From: Amycolatopsis antarctica
Lineage (GTDB): Bacteria; Actinomycetota; Actinomycetes; Mycobacteriales; Pseudonocardiaceae
Length of the DNA: 64,000 nt
Direction of reading: 5' to 3'
NCBI RefSeq assembly: GCF_002262875.1
Contig: NZ_NKYE01000001.1
Location: forward strand, 124,001 to 188,000
The notes below the pieces were generated by a model. It was not told the DNA's origin, did not search any database, and saw only the letters and a program-made list of their open reading frames with translations. Below, one piece after another: positions 30,194 to 38,962 of this stretch. Position 1 is the first letter of the stretch; every line of letters begins with the position of its first letter. The translations under genes were made by a program, and so were the position numbers.

Positions 30194-30361
30194 GGGGTTC
30201 TCCTCCGAAGTGGCGCGAGTCGTGCCGACTCGCCCGCGTCCGGAGCCCGGGTCACGTGGTCGTACCGCCGACGCGTCGCGTGCGGCGGAGCAGGCGAAAT
30301 CCCAGTCTAGGTCGTCGTAGCACCGGCCGCTTCGTCAAACGCGGGCCCGGACGGCGCCGCG

Positions 30362-30395
30362 CGGCCCCGGCGGGAACACGATTCCGCCGGGGCCG
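30362..30395 (-). terminator. Terminator after korB
   Basis: A perfect 12-bp inverted repeat, CGGCCCCGGCGG (30362-30373) and CCGCCGGGGCCG (30384-30395), with a ten-base loop. It starts 14 bases beyond the korB stop. Confidence 0.7.
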
Positions 30396-30408
30396 TGCAC
30401 GTCGTGGG

Positions 30409-31473
30409 TCAGGCGACCGTCCAGGTGTCCTTGCCGCGCAACAGCGCCTTGAGATCGGCGGGTTTCGCCGCGGTCGCCTCGGCGACCTGTGCGCGGGCCT
30501 GGTCGTCGTAGGTGGGCCTGCTGACCTGCCGCAGGATGCCGGTCGGAGTGTGCGAAAGGCTCTGGTCGCCGAGGCGGGACAGCGCGAAGGCGTAGGCGGT
30601 GTCCTCGATCGACGGATCGTGCACGAGGATGTCGTCCTCGGCGAGGTCGCTGGTCTTCGCCACCTCGACGCCGCCCCACCTGCTCCGGGTGACGGCGAAC
30701 TCGCCTTCCGGGCCGAACACGATCGGCGCGCCGGGGGTGAGCGGGATGATCCGCCGTGCGGCCTCGTCGGAGTCCTTCAACACGTCGAACGCGCCGTCGT
30801 TGAAGATCGGGCAGTTCTGGTAGATCTCCACCAGCGCCGAGCCGCGGTGCGCGGCGGCGGCGGTGAGCACCTCGGTGAGGCCCTTCTTGTCGCTGTCCAT
30901 CGCCCGGCCGACGAACGAGGCCTCGGCACCGATCGCCAGCGACACCGGGTTGAACGGTGTGTCCACCGAGCCCATCGGGGTCGACTTGGTGACCATGCCC
31001 TGGTCCGAGGTCGGCGAGTACTGGCCCTTGGTCAGCCCGTAGATCCGGTTGTTGAACAGCAGGATCTTGATGTTGACGTTGCGGCGCAGCGCGTGGATCA
31101 GGTGGTTGCCGCCGATGGAGAGCGCGTCACCGTCACCGGTGACCACCCAGACCGACAGGTCCTCGCGGGCGGTGGCCAGTCCGGTGGCGATCGCCGGGGC
31201 GCGGCCGTGGATCGAGTGCATGCCGTAGGTGTTCATGTAGTACGGGAACCGGCTGGAGCAGCCGATCCCGGACACGAACACGATGTTCTCCCGCTTCAGC
31301 CCGAGCTGGGGCAGGAACGACTGCATGGTGTTGAGCACGATGTAGTCGCCGCAGCCGGGACACCAGCGCACTTCCTGGTCGGACTTGTAGTCCTTGGCCT
31401 TCTGCGGCTCGTCGGTGGTGGGGACGCCGTCGAGTCCGCCGAGCGTGGGCAGGCCCAGTTCGGTCGCGGTCAT
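30409..31473 (-). CDS. korB: KorB, 2-oxoglutarate/2-oxoacid:ferredoxin oxidoreductase beta subunit
   Basis: Thiamine-diphosphate subunit (354 residues) of the CoA-acylating 2-oxoacid:ferredoxin oxidoreductase. It shows RWCPGCGDYIVLNTMQ (Fe-S/ThDP entry), SGIGCSSRFPYYMNTYGMHS, and the ThDP motif VVTGDGDALSIGGNHLIHA with NNRIYGLTKGQYSPTS. With KorA it oxidises 2-oxoglutarate (or a related acid) to the acyl-CoA and reduces ferredoxin. In actinobacteria this pair can replace or complement 2-oxoglutarate dehydrogenase. Coupled to korA by an ATGA overlap. Confidence 0.92.
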   Translation of the reverse strand: MTATELGLPTLGGLDGVPTTDEPQKAKDYKSDQEVRWCPGCGDYIVLNTMQSFLPQLGLKRENIVFVSGIGCSSRFPYYMNTYGMHSIHGRAPAIATGLATAREDLSVWVVTGDGDALSIGGNHLIHALRRNVNIKILLFNNRIYGLTKGQYSPTSDQGMVTKSTPMGSVDTPFNPVSLAIGAEASFVGRAMDSDKKGLTEVLTAAAAHRGSALVEIYQNCPIFNDGAFDVLKDSDEAARRIIPLTPGAPIVFGPEGEFAVTRSRWGGVEVAKTSDLAEDDILVHDPSIEDTAYAFALSRLGDQSLSHTPTGILRQVSRPTYDDQARAQVAEATAAKPADLKALLRGKDTWTVA

Positions 31474-33410
31474 TTGTCGCCGCCCTTCTTACCGGAGATC
31501 GTGCCGGTGATGATGTCGCGGAACAGGTCTTGCAGCTCCTCGGCCTTGAACGCCATGCCCGCGACCTTGGTGTGGCTGTGCACGTCGACCAGATACTTCG
31601 CCCGCAGCAACAGGGCGAGCTGGCCGAGGTTCATCTCGGGCACCACCACGGTGTCGTACGCCGCGAGTACCTCGCCGAGGTTCGCCGGAAACGGGTTGAG
31701 GTGACGAAGGTGTGCCTGGGCGATCGGCATTCCCAGCTTGCGTACGCGGCGGCAGGCGGCGCCGATCGGGCCGTACGAACTGCCCCAGCCGAGCGCGAGC
31801 ACCTTCGCCTCGCCGCTGGGATCGTCGACGACCAGGTCCGGTACGTCGATGCCGTCGATCTTCGCCTGCCGCAGCCGGGTCATCTTCTCGTGGTTCTCGG
31901 GGTCGTAGGAGATGTGGCCGGTGCGGTCGGCCTTCTCCAGTCCGCCGATCCGGTGCTGCAACCCGGGGGTGCCGGGTACCGCCCACGGACGGGCCAGCGT
32001 CTCGGGATCCCTTACATAGGGCCAGAATTCGCCGGATTCGTCGTCGGCGTTGGGTTCGGTGGCGAACTCCACCCGCAGGTCCGGCAGCGTCTCGACGTCC
32101 GGGATGAGCCACGGCTCCGAGCCGTTGGCGATCGCGCCGTCGGACAGCAGCATCACCGGCGTGCGGTAGGTCAGCGCGATCCGGGTGGCCTCCAGCGCGG
32201 CGTCGAAGCAGTCCGCGGGCGTGCACGGCGCGACGATCGGCACCGGTGATTCGCCGTTGCGGCCGAACATCGCCTGGAGCAGGTCGGCCTGCTCGGTCTT
32301 GGTGGGCAGGCCGGTGGACGGCCCGCCGCGCTGCACGTCGATCACCAGCAGCGGCAGCTCCGTCATCACCGCGAGCCCGATCGTCTCGGACTTCAGCGCC
32401 ACACCGGGCCCGGACGTGGACGTGACGCCCAGCGCCCCGCCGTACGCGGCGCCCAGTGCCGCGCCGATACCGGCGATCTCGTCCTCTGCCTGGAACGTGG
32501 TGATGCCGAAGTTCTTGTGCTTGGACAGCTCGTGCAGCACGTCGGAGGCCGGGGTGATCGGATACGTGCCGAGCAGGATCGGCAGGCCGGACTGCTGCCC
32601 GGCGGCGACGATCCCGTAGGCCAGCGCGGCGTTGCCGGTGATCTGCCGGTAGGTGCCCTCGGCGAGCTTGGCCGGGGCCACCTCGAACGTCGTCGCGAAC
32701 GACTCGGTGGTCTCGCCGTAGTACCAGCCCGCGCGGAAGGCCAGGATGTTCGCCTCGGCGATGTCGGGCTTCTTGGCGAACTTCTCCCGCAGGAAGCGTT
32801 CGGTGCCCTCGGTCGGCCGGTGGTACATCCAGGACAGCAGGCCGAGCGCGAACATGTTCTTGCACCGGTCGGCGTCCTTCTTGCCGAGGCCGGTGTCGGC
32901 GAGCGCGCCCTGGGTGAGCGCCGACATCGCCACCTCGTGCACCTGGAACGACTCCAGCTCGCCCGACTCCCTGGGGTCGGCCGCGTAACCGACCTTGGTC
33001 AGGTTGCGCTTGGAGAAGTCGTCGACGTTGAGAATGACGGTGCCGCCCTGCGGTACGTCGCCCAGATTGGCCTTCAGCGCCGCCGGGTTCATCGCGACCA
33101 GGACGTCCGGCCGGTCGCCGGGGGTGAGGATGTCGTAGTCGGCGAAGTGCACCTGGAAGGACGAGACGCCGGGGATGGTGCCCTGGGGGGCGCGGATCTC
33201 GGCCGGGAAGTTGGGCATCGTGGAGAGGTCGTTGCCGAAGGCGGCCGCCTCCGAGGTGAACCTGTCGCCCGTCAACTGCATGCCGTCACCGGAGTCGCCG
33301 GCGAACCGGATCACCACGCGGTCGAGCTTGCTGACCTCGGTGGGGCGAGCCGCCGACAAGGCACCGTTGCCGTTGGTGGCGTCCGTGGCGGACGTCGTGG
33401 CGTCACTCAT
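31470..33410 (-). CDS. korA: KorA, 2-oxoacid:ferredoxin oxidoreductase alpha subunit (gamma-alpha fusion)
   Basis: A 646-residue fused subunit. The N-terminal gamma domain (about 25-210) starts VIRFAGDSGDGMQLTGDRF. The alpha/pyrimidine domain contains ILLGTYPITPASDVLHELSK, FQAEDEIAGIGAALGAAYGG and TSTSGPGVALKSETIGLAVM, the canonical substrate-binding segments. The C-terminal domain II ends with GMAFKAEELQDLF. It is translated first and overlaps korB by four bases. Confidence 0.92.
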   Translation of the reverse strand: MSDATTSATDATNGNGALSAARPTEVSKLDRVVIRFAGDSGDGMQLTGDRFTSEAAAFGNDLSTMPNFPAEIRAPQGTIPGVSSFQVHFADYDILTPGDRPDVLVAMNPAALKANLGDVPQGGTVILNVDDFSKRNLTKVGYAADPRESGELESFQVHEVAMSALTQGALADTGLGKKDADRCKNMFALGLLSWMYHRPTEGTERFLREKFAKKPDIAEANILAFRAGWYYGETTESFATTFEVAPAKLAEGTYRQITGNAALAYGIVAAGQQSGLPILLGTYPITPASDVLHELSKHKNFGITTFQAEDEIAGIGAALGAAYGGALGVTSTSGPGVALKSETIGLAVMTELPLLVIDVQRGGPSTGLPTKTEQADLLQAMFGRNGESPVPIVAPCTPADCFDAALEATRIALTYRTPVMLLSDGAIANGSEPWLIPDVETLPDLRVEFATEPNADDESGEFWPYVRDPETLARPWAVPGTPGLQHRIGGLEKADRTGHISYDPENHEKMTRLRQAKIDGIDVPDLVVDDPSGEAKVLALGWGSSYGPIGAACRRVRKLGMPIAQAHLRHLNPFPANLGEVLAAYDTVVVPEMNLGQLALLLRAKYLVDVHSHTKVAGMAFKAEELQDLFRDIITGTISGKKGGDK

Positions 33411-33486
33411 GGGTCAGGGATTCCCTCTCTCCCGGCCGGTTGTCTCGCTACCGGCACGGTGGTGGGCGTGCGCCGTGCTACCTACG

Positions 33487-33516
33487 AGGCTAGCCCTGGT
33501 TCATGCCGGTTGCGAA
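33487..33516 (-). promoter_or_regulatory. Candidate korAB promoter
   Basis: Read on the minus strand: TTCGCA (-35, 33516-33511), an 18-base spacer and TAGCCT (-10, 33492-33487). Transcription would begin about 70 bases ahead of korA. The assignment is by eye. Confidence 0.4.
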
Positions 33517-33591
33517 GCAGTGTGGCGAATGTATCTGTAACTCATGGTAACGGGTAAATTTTCCAGGTCGGACGTGACCCGTGTCTCCCTG

Positions 33592-34401
33592 TCAGTCTGA
33601 ATCATTCCCTACCGCGCGCGACTCACCGTCTGCTGCTCGGTCACCGCCGATCCGCTGCCGCATCGCGGCCAGCCGCCTGGCGAACTCCGGTGAGGAGATG
33701 GAGGCGACCTGCGGCACCAGTTCCTCCTCGACGGCCGCCTCGTGCGCGGTCAGCGTCCGGGTGGTCGCCATCGTCCGCTTGACGGTGCGCACCAGCTCCC
33801 TCGGCGCCTCAACGGCCGGACCCGCGAGCTCCACCGCCGCGTCCACCAGCCTCGCGTGGTCGCCCTCGACCAGGCGCAGGGCCAGTCCGGCCGACACGGC
33901 GGCGGGGGCGTCCAGGATCTCGCCGAACAGCGTCATCGCGGTGGCCCGCTGTTGTCCGACGGCCCGCTGGAGCATCCACGTCATCCCACCACCGGGGTGG
34001 ATGCCGAGTTGCAGGAAGCGGGCATCGAAGCGGGCGCCGGGCCCGGCCAGCCGCACGTCCGCGGCGAGCGCCAGGTTCAGCCCCGCCCCGACCGCGGCAC
34101 CGCCGACGGCCGCGATCGTCGGCAGCGAGCATCGGGCGACGGACAGGAAGCCCTCGTAGATCGCGCGCAGGCCCTCGTCCTTGCCCGCGTCGCCGAGCGC
34201 GGTCAGGTCCGCGCCGGCGCAGAACGCGGGTGGGGTGCCGGTGACCACCAGCGCGTGCACGGACTCGTCCCGCTCGGCCTCGGCAACGGCCGCGGCGAGC
34301 TGGGCGGACAGGTCCAGCGTCAGCGAGTTGCGCCGGTCCGGGGCGTCGATGGTCACCACGGCCACGCCGCCGGTGCGCCGGGAGTCGATGCGGGTGCTCA
34401 T
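33592..34401 (-). CDS. Enoyl-CoA hydratase/isomerase family protein
   Basis: Crotonase-fold protein of 269 residues. It contains VVTGTPPAFCAGADLTALGD (oxyanion-hole segment) and PTIAAVGGAAVGAGLNLALA, followed by ADVRLAGPGARF and IHPGGGMTWMLQRAVG. The position usually occupied by the second catalytic Glu of true hydratases reads IHPGGGMT, so the reaction may differ from simple hydration. Many actinobacterial paralogues exist and the substrate cannot be assigned. It sits upstream of korA on the same strand with a 181-base gap containing a separate promoter candidate. Confidence 0.83.
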   Translation of the reverse strand: MSTRIDSRRTGGVAVVTIDAPDRRNSLTLDLSAQLAAAVAEAERDESVHALVVTGTPPAFCAGADLTALGDAGKDEGLRAIYEGFLSVARCSLPTIAAVGGAAVGAGLNLALAADVRLAGPGARFDARFLQLGIHPGGGMTWMLQRAVGQQRATAMTLFGEILDAPAAVSAGLALRLVEGDHARLVDAAVELAGPAVEAPRELVRTVKRTMATTRTLTAHEAAVEEELVPQVASISSPEFARRLAAMRQRIGGDRAADGESRAVGNDSD

Positions 34402-34457
34402 GCGCGGCAGTCTCCCACCGGAGCCGCGAGGGCGGCGGGACCGCCGGGTGTTCGGGC

Positions 34458-34904
34458 TCAGTGCTCCGGCGTCGGCGGCCGTTCGAGTAGCGTGGACAGC
34501 ACGACCGTCGATACCGTCCGGTCGATGATCTCCAGGCCGCGCAAGCGTTCCAGCGCCGTTTCCAGGTGGTGGATGTCGGCGGCGCGCAGATGCACGATGG
34601 CGTCGGCGGCACCGGAGACGGTGTAGGCGGCGACCACCTCGGGCAGGGGTTCGAGCCGGGCGAGTATCCGCGCCGGAGCGACGTTGCCGTGGCAGTGCAC
34701 CTCCACGAACGCCTCGGTTCCCCAGCCGAGGGCCTCCGGATCGACGACCGCGGTGAACCCGCGCAGGACACCGGACTCGAGCAGCCGGTCGACCCGTCGC
34801 TTCACCGCGGGCGCGGACAGGCCGACGACGTTGCCGATCTCCGCGTAGCTGGACCTGGCGTTGGCCACCAGGCACGAAACGATTCGCTGGTCGATGGTGT
34901 TCAC
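34458..34904 (-). CDS. Lrp/AsnC family transcriptional regulator
   Basis: A 148-residue regulator with an N-terminal AsnC-type helix-turn-helix (YAEIGNVVGLSAPAVKRRVDRL) and a C-terminal RAM effector-binding domain containing VSGAADAIVHLRAADIHHLE. GTG 34904 is chosen; TTG 34910 would add two residues. It is divergent from the dimethylargininase-family gene, so it probably senses an amino acid and controls that gene. A similar AsnC/DDAH pairing exists in mycobacteria (Rv2323c/Rv2324). Confidence 0.87.
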   Translation of the reverse strand: MNTIDQRIVSCLVANARSSYAEIGNVVGLSAPAVKRRVDRLLESGVLRGFTAVVDPEALGWGTEAFVEVHCHGNVAPARILARLEPLPEVVAAYTVSGAADAIVHLRAADIHHLETALERLRGLEIIDRTVSTVVLSTLLERPPTPEH

Positions 34905-34942
34905 AAGCAATGTTTAACACGTGTATCCGCAAGGGAGATCAA

Positions 34943-34972
34943 TTGATCGTGCATCGGCGGGGGCCATACATT
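34943..34972 (+). promoter_or_regulatory. Leaderless promoter of the dimethylargininase-family gene
   Basis: TTGATC (34943-34948), an 18-base spacer and TACATT (34967-34972), with ATG six bases after the -10. An ACACGTGT palindrome at 34917-34924, between this promoter and the Lrp start, is a possible regulator site. Confidence 0.5.
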
Positions 34973-34978
34973 CGATCC

Positions 34979-35830
34979 ATGACGTCAGCCGTGCCCCTGG
35001 GCCAGGTCCGTGTGCCCACCACTCGTCGATACCTCATGTGCCCGCCTCGGTTCTTCGAGGTCAGCTACGTGATCAATCCGTGGATGGACCCGACGAAACC
35101 CGTCGACACCGCTCTCGCCATGACCCAGTGGGAGGAACTGCGGGACACCTACCGCAGGCTCGGCCACACCGTGCACGAGATCACCCCCGAACCCGGTCTG
35201 CCGGACATGGTGTTCGCCGCGAATTCCGGCACCGTCATCGACGGGCGGGTCCTCGGCTCGAAGTTCCGGGCGCCGGAACGCGCCGCCGAGGCCGAGCACT
35301 TCCGCCGCTGGTTCGTCGAGCAGGGCTACCGTGATCTGCGGATGCCCACCAAGATCAACGAGGCGGAGGGCGACTTCGCCTGGACCGGCCGGGTGCTGCT
35401 GGCGGGCACCGGCTTCCGCACCGACCCCGAGGCGCACGCCGAGGCGCAGGAGTCGCTCGGGGTCCCGGTCGTCTCGCTGCGGCTGACCGATCCCCGCTAC
35501 TACCACCTGGACACCGCGCTCTTCGTGCTCGCCGAGGAGACCGACTCCACGCCCGCGCAGGTCTGCTACTACCCGGAGGCGTTCTCGCCGGGTACCCGGC
35601 GGGTGCTGCGCCGGATGTTCCCGGACGCCGTGCTCGCCGACGAGGGCGACGCCTCGTGCCTGGGCGTCAACGGCGTCTCCGACGGCCGCAACGTCGTCCT
35701 GCCCGTCGAGGCGACCGAACTCGGCGACCGGCTGGCCGCGCGCGGGTACGAGCCGGTGTACGTCGACATCGCGGAGTTGCGCAAGGCCGGCGGCGGCCCC
35801 AAGTGCTGCACGATGGAGCTGCGCAAGTAG
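34979..35830 (+). CDS. ddaH: Dimethylarginine dimethylaminohydrolase family protein
   Basis: Amidino-hydrolase of the DDAH/arginine-deiminase superfamily, 283 residues. The pentein-fold catalytic set is visible: EGDFAWTG (acidic residues), [11 protein letters not shown] (catalytic His) and KCCTMELRK at the extreme C-terminus (nucleophilic Cys). FAANSGTV and [14 protein letters not shown] are substrate-pocket segments. The reaction is hydrolysis of methylated arginine or a related guanidine to citrulline plus an amine. Whether methylarginine is the true substrate is unknown. The divergent Lrp-family gene is the likely regulator. Confidence 0.85.
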   Translation: MTSAVPLGQVRVPTTRRYLMCPPRFFEVSYVINPWMDPTKPVDTALAMTQWEELRDTYRRLGHTVHEITPEPGLPDMVFAANSGTVIDGRVLGSKFRAPERAAEAEHFRRWFVEQGYRDLRMPTKINEAEGDFAWTGRVLLAGTGFRTDPEAHAEAQESLGVPVVSLRLTDPRYYHLDTALFVLAEETDSTPAQVCYYPEAFSPGTRRVLRRMFPDAVLADEGDASCLGVNGVSDGRNVVLPVEATELGDRLAARGYEPVYVDIAELRKAGGGPKCCTMELRK

Positions 35831-36042
35831 CGGAGGTCCCGCGTCCGTCCGCCGCCGCGAAACCGTTACGACCACGGGAAAGGGCTGCCTGCCAGGTTTC
35901 CCGGCACGGCCGCCCCTGCGCTGCCGGACGCCGGTTCCGGCACGCGGTCGTCCCGCCGGGTCGCCGTGGCCCCGCGTCCGGGCGAGGATGCGGTCATGGT
36001 GTCCTGTCGCGACCACGACCCGTCCGCGAGCGGAGGCGCCCG

Positions 36043-36621
36043 ATGACCGACCGTCCGGCAGGCCGGAAGCGGGACTCGGCCGCGACCAGGGAGGCCCTGC
36101 TCGCGGCGGCGACGGAACTGTTCACCACTCGCGGGTTCGACCGCACGTCGGTGCGGGAGATCGCGGCCCTCGCGGAGGTCAACCAGGCGCTGGTGTTCCG
36201 GTACTTCGGCTCCAAGGAGGAACTGCTCGGAGCCGTGCTGACCGCGCCGGGGCGGGCGCTGCTGGCGGAGGCCGATCCGGACGAGCTGCTGACGGGCCTG
36301 CTGCGGCAGATGTTCGGGGCGGGCGAACGGCCGGGGCAGGGCGGGAACCTGCTGTTGCTGGCGTTGAGCGGCCCGCAGCGCGGGGTCGCGGCGGAGGTGC
36401 TGGAGCGGGAGGTGGCGCGGCCGTTGCGCGAGGCGCTGGCCGCCTCCACCGACGCCCCGGACGCCACGTTGCGCGCGGAACTGGTGCTGGCGTGGATGCT
36501 CGGCCTGGCGCTGGCCCGGCAGATCCGGCCGGACGGCGCACTCGCGAGCGCGGGCACCGGTGCGGCCTCGACGCTGGTCCTCGACGCCGTGCGTGCCCTG
36601 CTGAGCGGTACCGGGGACTGA
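36043..36621 (+). CDS. TetR family transcriptional regulator (P450 cluster 1)
   Basis: A 192-residue repressor. The DNA-binding domain occupies residues 14-60: [20 protein letters not shown], then [28 protein letters not shown]. The C-terminal ligand-binding part is Ala/Leu-rich helical (TetR_C of the DUF-type seen in P450-linked regulators). GCGGAGGCG precedes ATG 36043. The gene is directly upstream of the P450/ferredoxin pair, whose promoter carries an 11-4-11 inverted repeat, the likely operator. Confidence 0.88.
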   Translation: MTDRPAGRKRDSAATREALLAAATELFTTRGFDRTSVREIAALAEVNQALVFRYFGSKEELLGAVLTAPGRALLAEADPDELLTGLLRQMFGAGERPGQGGNLLLLALSGPQRGVAAEVLEREVARPLREALAASTDAPDATLRAELVLAWMLGLALARQIRPDGALASAGTGAASTLVLDAVRALLSGTGD

Positions 36622-36703
36622 GCGAGGACCGGTCACCGGGCTCGGCACCACGAGCCGGACAAAGATCCGATTCGACGCATTCGTCACGCAGAGCACGCGA
36701 ACG

Positions 36704-36732
36704 TTGACGGTGCGCTTCGTCGTCCGTAGCGT
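36704..36732 (+). promoter_or_regulatory. Promoter of the P450/ferredoxin operon 1
   Basis: TTGACG (36704-36709), a 17-base spacer and TAGCGT (36727-36732). The -10 element is overlapped by an inverted repeat starting at 36729. Confidence 0.6.
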
Positions 36733-36754
36733 TGTCAGCAGGTGCTTACAACGC
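36729..36754. promoter_or_regulatory. Probable TetR operator (11-4-11 inverted repeat)
   Basis: Arms GCGTTGTCAGC (36729-36739) and GCTTACAACGC (36744-36754) match at ten of eleven positions around AGGT. The site covers the -10 element and start point, so a bound repressor would block transcription of the P450 gene. Confidence 0.6.
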
Positions 36755-36794
36755 CTGCTCGCGCCCGACGATGCCGCTCACGAGGGGAAACCCG

Positions 36795-37985
36795 ATGACC
36801 ACCACGGATCTCGACGCCCAGCCCTACCCGTTCAACCGTTCCGACGGCCTCGCGCTCGACCCCGCCTACCGGGCGGCCCGCGAGACGGCCGGGATGATCC
36901 GCGTCCAGCTCCCGTTCGGCGAGCCCGCCTGGCTGGCGACCCGCTACGAGGACGTGCGCTTCGTGCTGGGGGACAAGCGGTTCAGTCGCGCCATGTCGGT
37001 CGGCCGGGACGAGCCGAGGGCCCGCGAGGGGCAGACCGGCTCCGGCATCCTGTCCATGGATCCGCCCGACCACACCAGGCTGCGGGTGCTGGTGGCCAAG
37101 GCGTTCACCGTCCGAAGGGTCGAACGCCTGCGTCCCCGCGTCCAGGAGATCACCGCCGGGCTCATCGACGACATGCTCGCCGCCGGTCCGCCCGTCGACC
37201 TGGTGGACGCGTTCGCGCTGCCGTTGCCCGTCCAGGTCATCTGCGAGCTGCTCGGTGTGCCGCCGGAGGACCGGGTGCTGTTCCGCGCCTGGAGCGACGC
37301 GGCGCTGTCCACCAGCTCGCTTACCGCCGCCGAGTTCGAACGCAACCGGCGCGAACTCCGCGAGTACATGTCCGGACTGATCGCCCTGCGCCGGAAGGAC
37401 CCCGCCGACGATCTGATGACCGCCCTCATCCAGGCCCGCGACGACGAGGACAAGCTCTCCGAAACCGAACTCGTCGACCTGTGCATCGGCGTGCTCGTCG
37501 CCGGTCACGAGACCACCGCCACCCAGATCCCCAACTTCGTGCACGTCCTGCTCGCACATCCGGACCGCGTGGCCGAACTGCGGGCCGATCCGGAACTGAT
37601 CCCCGGCGCCGTCGAGGAACTGCTGCGCTTCGTCCCGCTCGGCACCGGCGGCGGCTTCCCCCGCTACGCCGTCGAGGACGTGCTGGTCGGCGACGTGCTC
37701 GTGCGGGAGGGCGAACCCGTCGTGGTGGCCATCGGCTCGGCGAACCGCGACGACGCCCGCTTCGCCGACGCCGACGAACTCGACTTCCGGCGCACGTCCA
37801 ACTCGCACATGGGGTTCGGCCACGGCGTCCACCACTGCCTCGGCGCCCCACTAGCCCGGCTCGAACTCCAGGAGGCCCTGCGGGCGCTGTTCACCCGCCT
37901 GCCCGGTCTGTATCTGGCGGGCGAACCGGAGTGGAAGAGTGAGATGCTGGTCCGAGGTTTGCGGAAGATGCCGGTTGGATGGTGA
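36795..37985 (+). CDS. Cytochrome P450 (cluster 1)
   Basis: Soluble bacterial P450 monooxygenase, 396 residues, from ATG 36795 (AGGGGAAA upstream). The oxygen-activating I-helix motif is AGHETT at about 236-241. The K-helix ExxR lies in VEELLRFVP. The haem loop is FGHGVHHCLGAP with Cys348 as the iron ligand. It is paired with a 3Fe-4S ferredoxin gene six bases downstream, which would deliver electrons; the ferredoxin reductase must come from elsewhere. The substrate is unknown. CYP105/107-like by overall motif style. Confidence 0.93.
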   Translation: MTTTDLDAQPYPFNRSDGLALDPAYRAARETAGMIRVQLPFGEPAWLATRYEDVRFVLGDKRFSRAMSVGRDEPRAREGQTGSGILSMDPPDHTRLRVLVAKAFTVRRVERLRPRVQEITAGLIDDMLAAGPPVDLVDAFALPLPVQVICELLGVPPEDRVLFRAWSDAALSTSSLTAAEFERNRRELREYMSGLIALRRKDPADDLMTALIQARDDEDKLSETELVDLCIGVLVAGHETTATQIPNFVHVLLAHPDRVAELRADPELIPGAVEELLRFVPLGTGGGFPRYAVEDVLVGDVLVREGEPVVVAIGSANRDDARFADADELDFRRTSNSHMGFGHGVHHCLGAPLARLELQEALRALFTRLPGLYLAGEPEWKSEMLVRGLRKMPVGW

Positions 37986-37991
37986 TTGTCG

Positions 37992-38210
37992 GTGAGCTGG
38001 AAGGTCGACGTCGACGCGGGAACGTGTATCGGCTCGGGAATGTGCGCGGGGACGATGCCGGACGCGTTCCGGCTGGACGGTGAGGTCGCCGAACCCGTGC
38101 AGCGGGAGATGGCGCCGGACGAGGAGCTGCTCGACGTCGCCGACTCGTGTCCGGCACTGGCCATCACCGTCGTCGACGAGAGCGGCACCGAGGTCGGCCC
38201 CCGGCCCTGA
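37992..38210 (+). CDS. 3Fe-4S ferredoxin (P450 cluster 1)
   Basis: A 72-residue ferredoxin. Cluster ligands: TCIGSGMCAGTMPD (Cys-x5-Cys) and DSCPALAI (third Cys). The second Cys of a 4Fe-4S set is absent (Gly/Ser instead), giving a [3Fe-4S] cluster as in P450 partner ferredoxins. GTG 37992 is preferred to TTG 37986. It is the electron donor for the adjacent P450. Confidence 0.9.
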   Translation: MSWKVDVDAGTCIGSGMCAGTMPDAFRLDGEVAEPVQREMAPDEELLDVADSCPALAITVVDESGTEVGPRP

Positions 38211-38351
38211 TCCCCTCCGTCGCTGAACTGCACGGGTGCCCACGCCGGACGCGTCCCGCGGTTGCTACGCGGCGCGTGTCCGGCGGGCGGTCGCGGCGGT
38301 TACCGGGCAGAATCGGCCCGGTCCGCGGTCAGCGTGACGGAGGAGGACTCG

Positions 38352-38759
38352 ATGGCCACCGGCAACCCGGTCAAGCGCGTCACCGTGGCGGTGGTCGGCG
38401 CCGTGCTTCTGGCGATCGGCATCGCCCTGCTGGTCCTTCCCGGCCCGGGGCTGCTGCTCGTACTCGCCGGGCTGGTCGTGCTCGCGTCGGAGTTTCCGGC
38501 GTTGGAGCGCTATGTCGACCCGGTGCGGGATCGCGCGATGAAGGCGGCCGAGGACAGCGTCGCGTCCCAGCTGCGCATCGCGGGTTCCGTCCTCGCGGGT
38601 CTCGCGCTCGTCGCGGCCGGCATCGTCTGGGGCCTGAACCCCGACCTGCCGTTCGGCGGGTGGAGCGCCGGATCCAGCCTGATCCTGTCCGGTTTCATCA
38701 TCTGGGGCCTGCTGATCTGGAGCTACCAGCGCGTCGACAAGCGCCGCGCCCGCCACTGA
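38352..38759 (+). CDS. TIGR02611 family small membrane protein
   Basis: A 135-residue protein with paired N-terminal helices that contain LLVLPGPGLLLVLAGLVVLA, the PGPGxxxxxxGL signature of this actinobacterial family, and a second membrane pair near the C-terminus ending in a basic tail (YQRVDKRRARH). GGAGGAGGAC precedes ATG 38352. Function unknown. Confidence 0.78.
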   Translation: MATGNPVKRVTVAVVGAVLLAIGIALLVLPGPGLLLVLAGLVVLASEFPALERYVDPVRDRAMKAAEDSVASQLRIAGSVLAGLALVAAGIVWGLNPDLPFGGWSAGSSLILSGFIIWGLLIWSYQRVDKRRARH

Positions 38760-38799
38760 CCCCGGGCCTCGGCAGGGGAAACCCGGCGAGGTCCCTCAA

Positions 38800-38909
38800 C
38801 GTGCCGTAGCGCGCGACACGGGGTGCCGTACCGCCCGACACAACGTGCCGTACCGCCCGACACGGGGTGCCGTAGCGCGCGACACGGGGTGCCGTGCCGC
38901 CCGACACGG
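38800..38909. repeat. Five tandem 22-bp repeats
   Basis: Five contiguous copies (38800-38821, 38822-38843, 38844-38865, 38866-38887, 38888-38909) share the core GTGCCGTACCGCCCGACAC, with GTAGCGCG or GTGCCGCC variants in the middle. Each copy is an imperfect palindrome, GTGCCG-N7-CGACAC. On the minus-strand transcript it would read GUGUCG-N7-CGGCAC, a hairpin with one G-U pair. The array lies just past the 3' end of the YVTN gene and between converging genes. No protein-coding role is likely. Confidence 0.9.
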
Positions 38910-38962
38910 TGGGGGCGGGAGGTGGCGGACGTATCTCCGGAGCGGCGCCAGCTCGCCGGGCG

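Noticed and set aside
34402..34932. A single long minus-strand gene joining the enoyl-CoA hydratase and the region opposite Lrp
   Set aside because: The hydratase starts cleanly at ATG 34401 and the Lrp gene occupies another frame; the upstream extension is non-conserved.
38800..38909. CRISPR array
   Set aside because: The 22-bp units are contiguous with no spacers, only five copies, and no cas genes are near.
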